Notes under the pieces: generated by a model
Seen by the model: the letters and a program-made list of their open reading frames with translations, nothing else
What the model was told of the DNA's origin: nothing
The model's database searches: none
Source of the DNA: JADDRA01 sp051005375
GTDB lineage: Bacteria; Actinomycetota; Acidimicrobiia; Acidimicrobiales; CADCSY01
NCBI GenBank assembly: GCA_051005375.1
Contig: JBPCJK010000199.1
Span: forward strand, 1 to 11,005
Reading direction: 5' to 3'
Length of the DNA: 11,005 bases
Program-made: the position numbers and the translations under genes
In this document: in pieces, positions 6,390 through 11,005 of the stretch
Position numbering within the stretch: the stretch's first letter is position 1
Layout: each line of letters starts with the position of its first letter

Positions 6390-7070
6390 GTGGGAACCCG
6401 CATCCTGGCCGTGGAGGACGACGAGCGGATCCGCACCGCGGTGCGCATGGCGCTGGAGGACGAGGGGTGGGTGGTCGACGAGGCCCCGTCGGGCGAAGAC
6501 GCCCTCGAGCTGTTCTCCGAGCGCCCTGCCGACGTCGTGCTGATCGACCTGATGTTGCCCGGAATCGACGGGTTCGCCGTCTGCCGGGCCATTCGCAAGG
6601 CCAGCGACGTCCCCATCGTCATGGTCACCGCCCGCGCCGACACCCATGACGTGGTGGCCGGCCTGGAAGCGGGAGCCGACGACTACGTGACCAAGCCGTT
6701 CCAGCCCAAGGAGCTGTCAGCTCGCATCCGGGCGCTGCTGCGCCGGGCCCGTCCGGCCGCCACCGGCACCAGCCAGCTCCACTTCGGCGAGCTCGAGATC
6801 GTGCCTGACGAGGGGGTCGTCCGCCGGAGCGGCTCGGAGATCCACCTGACCAAGACCGAGTTCCGGCTTCTGTGCGAGCTGGGATCGCTCCCCGGGCGGA
6901 TCTTCAGCCGTGAGCAGCTGCTCGAGCGGGTGTGGGGCTACGACTACTTCGGCGACGGTCGCCTCGTCGACGTCCACATCCGCCGCCTTCGGACCAAGAT
7001 CGAAGGCGATCCCGCCGCCCCCCGCCATGTCCTCACCGTGCGTGGCCTCGGCTACAAGCTCCAGGCCTGA
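6390..7070 (+). CDS. OmpR/PhoB-type response regulator (MtrA-like)
   Basis: A 226-residue DNA-binding response regulator from GTG 6390. The receiver domain (about 3-118) has the acidic pair Asp10/Asp11, phosphoacceptor Asp53 in LIDLMLPG, Thr80 and Lys102 in VTKPFQPKEL. A winged-helix output domain fills about 130-226, with TKTEFRLLCELGSLPGRIFS, LLERVWGYDYFGDGRLVDVH and a closing TVRGLGYKL. The receiver stretch from DTHDVV to GLEAGADDY resembles mycobacterial MtrA closely, and the gene order (regulator, HAMP kinase, GerMN lipoprotein) matches mtrA-mtrB-lpqB, but orthology needs a tree. It is followed after 11 nt by its kinase gene. No clear ribosome binding site precedes GTG 6390; a weak CATCCT at 6377-6382 lies 7 nt upstream, so leaderless expression is possible. 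Confidence 0.92.
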   Translation: MGTRILAVEDDERIRTAVRMALEDEGWVVDEAPSGEDALELFSERPADVVLIDLMLPGIDGFAVCRAIRKASDVPIVMVTARADTHDVVAGLEAGADDYVTKPFQPKELSARIRALLRRARPAATGTSQLHFGELEIVPDEGVVRRSGSEIHLTKTEFRLLCELGSLPGRIFSREQLLERVWGYDYFGDGRLVDVHIRRLRTKIEGDPAAPRHVLTVRGLGYKLQA

Positions 7071-7081
7071 CAGGGATCGTC

Positions 7082-8575
7082 TTGGCGGGTACGCAGGTCT
7101 TGCGCCGTCTGCGACGACGGACGACGTCAGGGGCGGGAAGGCCGGCCACGCTGGGCCTGCGGGCCAGGGTGATCACCGCCTTCACAATGGGTGCGCTGGT
7201 CCTGTCCGCCCTGCTGGCGTCGGTCACCTACGGGTTGGTGCGCGAGAACCTGGTGCGCCAGCGAGAGTCGGTGGCGACCGACCAGGCCTACCTCAACGCC
7301 CGCTACCTGCGCGACAGTCTCCGCTCCGCCGGGGTCGACGTGAGCAGCGTGCTCGACTCGCTGGAGACCACCGGCGGGGGGACCCCGGTCCTCCAGCGCC
7401 AAGGGGTGTGGTACGCCCCGCTCGAGATCGGACGGGAGCAGCTCCCGCCCAAGCTGCGCCAGGTGGTGGCTGAGGGCAACCCGGCGCGCATGCGCTTCCC
7501 CCTCGACGGCCAGACGCAGCTGGGTGTGGGCATCCCCCTGCCGAGCGTACGGTCCGACTACTTCGAGGTCACCTCGTTCAAAGAGCTCGAGGGCACCCTC
7601 AGCTCGCTCGGCATCTCGCTGCTGGCCGCCGCCCTGGTGACGACCTTCGCCGGAGCCACGCTGGGCGTGAGCGTCAGCCGCCGGGTCCTGCGACCGCTGG
7701 CCCACGTCAGCGCCGCCGCCGTCGCCATCGCCGGGGGCCGCCTCGACACCAGGGTGGCCAACGTCGACGACGCCGACCTTGGCACCCTGGTCACGTCGTT
7801 CAACGACATGGCCAGCGCCCTCCAGCAGCGGATCGAGCGCGACACTCGCTTCGCCTCCGACGTCAGCCACGAGCTCCGGTCCCCACTGACCACCCTGGCC
7901 GCCTCCATCCAGGTCCTCGACGGGCGCCGCGACGAGATGCCTGATCGGGCCCAGGCTGCGCTCGACCTGCTGGTGGCCGACGTGCAGCGCTTCTCGACCA
8001 TGGTCGAGGATCTGCTGGAGATCTCCCGCTTCGACGCCGGAGCAGCTCGCCTCGACCTGGAGGACGTCCGCATCAGTGAGCTCGTGATGCACGCCATCGC
8101 CGCCTCCACCGACGCCGAGGTGCCCATCGCCGTCGCTGCCGACGCCGTGGACTGCGTGGTCCAGGCCGACAAGCGCCGACTCGTGCGGGTCATCGCCAAC
8201 CTGATCGGCAACGCCGAGTCACACGGAGACGGAGCGACCGGCATCTCCATCGACGTTATCGACCACCATGTGCGCATCGCTGTAGAGGACGCCGGGCCGG
8301 GCGTCGACCCGGCCGACCGGGACCGTGTCTTCGAGCGGTTCTCCCGTGGCGCTGCCGCCAAGAGCAGGGGCAGCGGCGACGGCGTCGGGCTCGGCCTGGC
8401 CCTGGTGCGCGAGCACGTCCAGCTCCACGGCGGTCGGGTCTGGGCCGAGGACCGCGGCAACGGCGTCCCCGGCGCCCGTCTGGTGGTGGAACTGCCGGTG
8501 GCCAGCAGGCCGCCGGACCCGCCCCGACCCGACCCCGGGCCCGCCGGGGTGCCTGCAGGCCGGGTTCAGACATGA
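7082..8575 (+). CDS. HAMP-domain sensor histidine kinase (MtrB-like)
   Basis: A 497-residue kinase that should phosphorylate the adjacent regulator. I chose TTG 7082, 11 nt after the regulator stop, with CAGGGA (7071-7076) as ribosome binding site; frames further upstream are only overlap with the regulator gene. Membrane segment 1 is at about 31-52, then an extracytoplasmic sensor region of about 120 residues, membrane segment 2 (173-197) and HAMP (198-252). The HisKA box FASDVSHELRSPLTTLAAS carries His263. The ATPase domain shows the N box NLIGNAESHG (373-382), G1 EDAGPG (402-407) and G2 GVGLGLA (434-440). The last ~23 residues form a Pro/Asp/Gly-rich tail. The sensor region has no domain I recognise. 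Its stop overlaps the next start as ATGA, so the lipoprotein is translationally coupled. Confidence 0.92.
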   Translation: MAGTQVLRRLRRRTTSGAGRPATLGLRARVITAFTMGALVLSALLASVTYGLVRENLVRQRESVATDQAYLNARYLRDSLRSAGVDVSSVLDSLETTGGGTPVLQRQGVWYAPLEIGREQLPPKLRQVVAEGNPARMRFPLDGQTQLGVGIPLPSVRSDYFEVTSFKELEGTLSSLGISLLAAALVTTFAGATLGVSVSRRVLRPLAHVSAAAVAIAGGRLDTRVANVDDADLGTLVTSFNDMASALQQRIERDTRFASDVSHELRSPLTTLAASIQVLDGRRDEMPDRAQAALDLLVADVQRFSTMVEDLLEISRFDAGAARLDLEDVRISELVMHAIAASTDAEVPIAVAADAVDCVVQADKRRLVRVIANLIGNAESHGDGATGISIDVIDHHVRIAVEDAGPGVDPADRDRVFERFSRGAAAKSRGSGDGVGLGLALVREHVQLHGGRVWAEDRGNGVPGARLVVELPVASRPPDPPRPDPGPAGVPAGRVQT

Positions 8576-9270
8576 TCGGCACCAGCCACAACGTCAGCCA
8601 CCACAACGTCAGCCACCCCAGGTCGGGCTTGCGCCGGGCGTGGGTGGCGGGGGTGGCCATGCTGGCCATGGCCGGCTGTGGTGTGGGGACCGATGCCCAG
8701 CCCCAGGTCCTGGCCCCCGAGAAGGTGCCCTACAGCCTGCTGACCCCGAGCACCACTCCCACCACCGGACCGGTCACCCCCACCGTGGCCCAGATGGCGG
8801 CCTCGGTGTACCTCGTCGACAACGAGACCAGTCAGCTGGTGGAGGTCCAACGCTCAGTGCCGGCCCCACCATCGGTCCGAAGTGCTCTCGAGGAGCTCAT
8901 CAAGGGCCCGACCGAGGCAGAGCTGACCCGGGGCCTGCGCAGCAACATCGCCCGCAGCACGGTGCTGCGAGGGGTGAGCGGCCCCGATGGCGGGGTGGTC
9001 ACCGTCGACCTCAGCGATCTCACCGGCATCGCCGGGCAGGGCCAGCGCCTGGCCCTGGCCCAGGTAGTGTTCACGGTCACCGCCGCCCCCGACGTCCAAC
9101 GAGTCCTGTTCGCCTTCGCCGGCGAGCCCAGCGAAGTGCCCAACGGCCAGGGCGAGTCGACCGGCCGACCTTTGGGCCGAGAGGACTTCGCCACCTTCGA
9201 CCCCAACGTTCCCTCCACCGTCCCCGCCACCACGCCGCCGCCTTCCGACCCTGGCCAACCTTCCGGGTGA
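8572..9270 (+). CDS. GerMN-domain lipoprotein (short LpqB-like)
   Basis: A 232-residue exported lipoprotein starting at ATG 8572, overlapping the kinase stop by 4 nt. A basic N-terminus, hydrophobic core and MAGC (33-36) form a type II signal with Cys36 as the lipidated residue; Met at -3 is slightly unusual. A Thr/Pro linker (55-72) leads to a GerMN domain (about 75-185): ALEELIKGPTEAEL, a VVTVDLSDLTG strand, LALAQVVFTVTA and VQRVLFAFAGEP. A Pro/Thr-rich tail ends the protein. In mycobacteria LpqB follows mtrAB, contacts the MtrB sensor domain and tunes signalling. LpqB is about 580 residues with a C-terminal beta-propeller, which this protein lacks. A partner role for the adjacent kinase is inferred from coupling and synteny. 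A downstream TTG (residue 20) would also leave a usable signal, but the ATGA overlap favours the longer form. Confidence 0.85.
   Translation: MIGTSHNVSHHNVSHPRSGLRRAWVAGVAMLAMAGCGVGTDAQPQVLAPEKVPYSLLTPSTTPTTGPVTPTVAQMAASVYLVDNETSQLVEVQRSVPAPPSVRSALEELIKGPTEAELTRGLRSNIARSTVLRGVSGPDGGVVTVDLSDLTGIAGQGQRLALAQVVFTVTAAPDVQRVLFAFAGEPSEVPNGQGESTGRPLGREDFATFDPNVPSTVPATTPPPSDPGQPSG
8587..8616 (+). repeat. Exact 15-bp tandem duplication in the lipoprotein signal region
   Basis: CACAACGTCAGCCAC occurs twice back to back (8587-8601, 8602-8616). It is in frame and encodes HNVSH twice near the N-terminus of the GerMN lipoprotein (residues 6-15). This looks like a recent slippage duplication that lengthens the n-region of the signal peptide. 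Confidence 0.8.
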
Positions 9271-9314
9271 GGGGCCGTTCCTGCTGAGCGTCCCTGGCGG
9301 CGTCGCAACAACTT

Positions 9315-9328
9315 GTCATCCAGATGAC
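9315..9328. promoter_or_regulatory. Candidate operator palindrome
   Basis: GTCATC and GATGAC are perfect inverted 6-bp arms around a CA centre. The site lies 106 nt before the ferritin-like start and 44 nt after the lipoprotein stop. The arms are AT-richer than the surrounding sequence and no T-run follows, so a protein-binding site is more likely than a terminator. Confidence 0.35.
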
Positions 9329-9373
9329 GCCGCAGTGTCGAAGATCGCCTGGTAGCCAGCGGTCTTGCGTCTG

Positions 9374-9381
9374 TGACGTCA
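9374..9381. promoter_or_regulatory. TGACGTCA palindrome upstream of the ferritin-like pair
   Basis: A perfect 8-bp palindrome 52 nt before the start of the first ferritin-like gene. It could bind a dimeric regulator, but 8 bp can occur by chance. Confidence 0.25.
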
Positions 9382-9420
9382 GGGGTGCCGCACTGGCCCG
9401 CCTGGCCGAATCACTCATCG

Positions 9421-9427
9421 AAAGGGG
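9421..9427 (+). promoter_or_regulatory. Strong ribosome binding site fixing the TTG start at 9434
   Basis: AAAGGGG ends 6 nt before TTG 9434, ideal spacing. It supports the long N-terminal region of the first ferritin-like protein. The nearby ATG 9429 is out of frame and hits a stop after two codons. Confidence 0.65.
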
Positions 9428-9433
9428 AATGCC

Positions 9434-10318
9434 TTGAAGATCGACGACAGGAAACTCAAGGAGTTGATCGTCGAGTCCGAGGACTTGCAGGCCGATGCGC
9501 TGCGCGACGTGAAGTCGACGCTGCCAGATCTGGTGGAGATCCGGGAGGAGCGACGGGGCCAACCCGTCAACCTCGACCGGGTCCGAGCCTTCAACGACGG
9601 CCGCCGCCGCCTGCTCCGCAACGGCGGCATGGGCATCGGCGCGCTGAGCGCCCGAGGCCTGCTGGGGGGCGCCTTCGGCGCCACCTTGATGGGCATCGTG
9701 GCCAGCCCGGCCAACGCCCAGGCCGAGGTCGACGTCCAGATCCTCCAGACAGCGGCGTCGCTCGAGATCCTGGCGATCGCCACCTACGAAGCCGCCCTGG
9801 GCCTGCCCGGCTTCGACGCCGTGCCCACGGTCGCCGCCTTCGCCACCAAGACCATGGAGCAGCACAGCGAGCACCGTGACGCCTTCAACGCCCAGGCCAC
9901 CGCCCTGGGGGGCCAGGAGCAGCAGACCCCCAACCCCGACGGCAAGAAGCTGGTCGACGCCGCCATGCCCAACCTGCTCAAGGACGGCAAGGCCAACTAC
10001 CCGGCCATCGTCGATCTGGCGTCCACGCTGGAGCAGATCGCCACCCAGACCTACGTCATGAACGTGACCCTTCTCGACGACAACACCGCCAAGTCGCTCA
10101 CGGCCAGCATCATGGGCGTCGAGGCCCAGCACCTCGCCACCCTGCGTGCCGTGGGCGCCCTTGTCGCCGGCGGCGCCGTCGAGCTCATCACCGTGCCCCC
10201 CGCAGGTCCGGCCGTCGACGTCGCTGCCCTGCCTGCTGCGGCCGGCAGCGTGGCCTTCCCCGAGCCCTTCGAGGGCACCGACAACGCCCTTCCGCCCGAG
10301 TCAGGAGCCGTCAAGTGA
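9434..10318 (+). CDS. Tat-exported ferritin-like domain protein
   Basis: A 294-residue protein from TTG 9434, set by a strong ribosome binding site. The first ~55 residues are charged and probably helical. A twin-arginine-like motif GRRRLLRNGG (56-65) follows, then a hydrophobic stretch and a possible cleavage site after ANA (93-95). The mature part is a four-helix ferritin-like domain (about 98-242): Glu111 in ASLEILAIATYE, His144/Glu146/His147 in EQHSEHRDAF, Glu200 in STLEQIATQTY, and Glu230/His233 in GVEAQHLATL. This recalls the Ferritin_2/DUF4439 group, although helix 2 lacks a textbook ExxH. The role is unknown; metal binding outside the cytoplasmic membrane is inference. A Pro/Ala tail follows. 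Its stop overlaps the next start as GTGA. Confidence 0.82.
   Translation: MKIDDRKLKELIVESEDLQADALRDVKSTLPDLVEIREERRGQPVNLDRVRAFNDGRRRLLRNGGMGIGALSARGLLGGAFGATLMGIVASPANAQAEVDVQILQTAASLEILAIATYEAALGLPGFDAVPTVAAFATKTMEQHSEHRDAFNAQATALGGQEQQTPNPDGKKLVDAAMPNLLKDGKANYPAIVDLASTLEQIATQTYVMNVTLLDDNTAKSLTASIMGVEAQHLATLRAVGALVAGGAVELITVPPAGPAVDVAALPAAAGSVAFPEPFEGTDNALPPESGAVK
10303..10307 (+). promoter_or_regulatory. Ribosome binding site of the second ferritin-like gene
   Basis: AGGAG lies 7 nt before GTG 10315, inside the end of the preceding gene. Together with the GTGA overlap it supports coupled translation. Confidence 0.6.
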
Positions 10319-11001
10319 GCGAGAACCTAGAACACCAGATGGAGGAGAACGCCTCGCTGTTGCAGCGTCTCGCTCCTTCCCCCCTCAGCCGCCGCCGGGT
10401 CCTGCTCGGCGGAGGCGTCGGCGCCCTTGCCCTCGTCGCCGCCGCCTGCGGCAGCGACAACGAAGAGCCCGGTGCCACCGGTGAGAGCACTACGACCACC
10501 GCCGCCACCGGTGGCGGAGGAGGTGAGGGCGGCGGCGATGTCGCCACCGCCAAGCTGGCCGCCGGCCTGGAGGTCCTCGCCGTCAACACCTACGGCGCCG
10601 CCCTCAAGGCCCCGCTGGACTACCCGCCGGCAGTGGCCGAGTTCGCCACCACCGTCCAGGGCCACCACCAGGAGGCACTCGACGCCTGGAACAACGTCCT
10701 CACCACGCTGGGCGAGGCGGAGGTCACCACCCCTCCGGCAAGCCTCGAAGGCACCATCAACGACATGTTCGCCCAGGTGACCGACGTCCCCGGCGTGGCC
10801 ATGCTGGCCCTGCTCCTCGAGCAGACCGCCGCCGACACCTACTTCTCGGCCATCCCCACCATCATGAACAAGGACGCACTCAAGCTGGCGGCGACCATCC
10901 AGCCCATCGACATGCAGCACGCCGCCATCCTGCACTACGTGCTGGGCGAGTACCCGGTACCCAACACCTTTGCCAACGCCGACAAGGCCTACTCCGGCTG
11001 A
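10315..11001 (+). CDS. Ferritin-like domain lipoprotein with Tat signal
   Basis: A 228-residue paralogue of the preceding protein. A short leader ends in the twin-arginine motif PLSRRRVLLGGG (about 23-34), followed by a hydrophobic core and VAAAC with Cys45, so it is probably a Tat-exported lipoprotein. A Thr- and Gly-rich linker (52-75) tethers a four-helix domain (about 76-212): Glu86 in GLEVLAVNTYGAAL, His117/His118 and Glu120 in QGHHQEALDAW, Glu169 in LLLEQTAADTYFSAI, and Asp199/His202 in IDMQHAAILHYVLGEYP. The helix 4 carboxylate is Asp where the paralogue has Glu, and helix 1 has TYGAAL where the paralogue has TYEAAL. Likely role: membrane-anchored partner of the soluble or less tightly anchored first protein; activity unknown. 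The gene is complete and ends 4 nt before the window ends. Confidence 0.83.
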   Translation: MSENLEHQMEENASLLQRLAPSPLSRRRVLLGGGVGALALVAAACGSDNEEPGATGESTTTTAATGGGGGEGGGDVATAKLAAGLEVLAVNTYGAALKAPLDYPPAVAEFATTVQGHHQEALDAWNNVLTTLGEAEVTTPPASLEGTINDMFAQVTDVPGVAMLALLLEQTAADTYFSAIPTIMNKDALKLAATIQPIDMQHAAILHYVLGEYPVPNTFANADKAYSG

Positions 11002-11005
11002 TCGT

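Larger units (their letters stand above)
9271..9433. other. 163-nt intergenic region before the ferritin-like genes
   Basis: This is the longest gap in the window and likely holds the promoter for the ferritin-like pair. It contains the palindromes at 9315-9328 and 9374-9381 and ends in a strong ribosome binding site. I see no convincing -35/-10 pair and no clear terminator for the upstream operon. Confidence 0.5.

Noticed and set aside
6932..7081. Upstream extension of the histidine kinase frame into the response regulator gene
   Set aside because: The extra 50 codons overlap the conserved winged-helix domain of the regulator and encode an Arg/Pro-rich sequence typical of out-of-frame GC-rich DNA. 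TTG 7082 with a CAGGGA site is a better start.
7127..8460. Long minus-strand open frames (7127-8092 and 7558-8460) antisense to the kinase
   Set aside because: The forward frame carries the full set of kinase motifs. The antisense products are Gly/Val- or Ser/Arg-rich with no domain.
9271..9310. Possible rho-independent terminator after the lipoprotein gene
   Set aside because: I could not find a stable stem followed by a T-run here.
9077..10132. 351-codon minus-strand open frame across the ferritin-like gene
   Set aside because: It runs antisense to two well supported genes and through the intergenic region; the product is low-complexity Gly/Val/Leu-rich sequence.
1..11005. Mobile elements, CRISPR arrays, tRNA or rRNA genes, toxin-antitoxin pairs, riboswitches
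   Set aside because: No transposase or integrase motifs, spaced direct repeats, tRNA-like cloverleafs or known aptamer patterns were seen on either strand by eye.

Overview
The window is very GC-rich, densely coded DNA with many GTG and TTG starts, little Shine-Dalgarno sequence at several genes, a DUF3040 membrane protein and a response regulator/HAMP kinase/GerMN-lipoprotein operon. This points to a high-GC actinobacterium. The mix (non-spore-forming signature, Tat-exported ferritin-like proteins, non-mycobacterial layout) would fit the Acidimicrobiia or a relative, but the class is an inference. It reads as ordinary chromosomal backbone: I see no transposase, integrase, CRISPR array, tRNA, rRNA or phage gene.

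Layout. 1-3723 (+): a tight operon of the 3' end of a MoxR-type AAA+ ATPase, a DUF58 protein and a TgpA-like membrane transglutaminase with a C-terminal DUF4129 region. 3763-4137 (-): DUF3040 two-TM protein, convergent with that operon. 4285-4671 (+): small two-TM protein of unknown function behind an apparently leaderless promoter. 4710-5450 (-): PIG-L/LmbE zinc deacetylase. 5541-6332 (+): inositol-monophosphatase-family phosphatase, divergent from the deacetylase across a 90-nt gap in which both strands carry a -10-like hexamer. 6390-9270 (+): OmpR-type response regulator, HAMP sensor kinase and a short GerMN lipoprotein, arranged like mtrA-mtrB-lpqB but with a much smaller third gene. 9434-11001 (+): two tandem, translationally coupled ferritin-like proteins, both with twin-arginine signals, the second also a lipoprotein.

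Themes. Almost everything encoded here acts at or outside the cytoplasmic membrane: a MoxR/DUF58/transglutaminase envelope module, an envelope-sensing two-component system with a lipoprotein partner, small membrane proteins and an exported ferritin-like pair. Translational coupling is frequent (TAG|GTG at 1396-1401, ATGA at 8572, GTGA at 10315). No stretch over 300 bases lacks a gene; the longest gap, 9271-9433, holds two short palindromes and the ribosome binding site of the first ferritin-like gene.

I do not see a clearly new system. The best leads are the Tat-exported ferritin-like pair, the reduced LpqB-like partner of the two-component system, the recurring leaderless-promoter spacing, and a possible 22-codon leader ORF ending in TGATG at the deacetylase.
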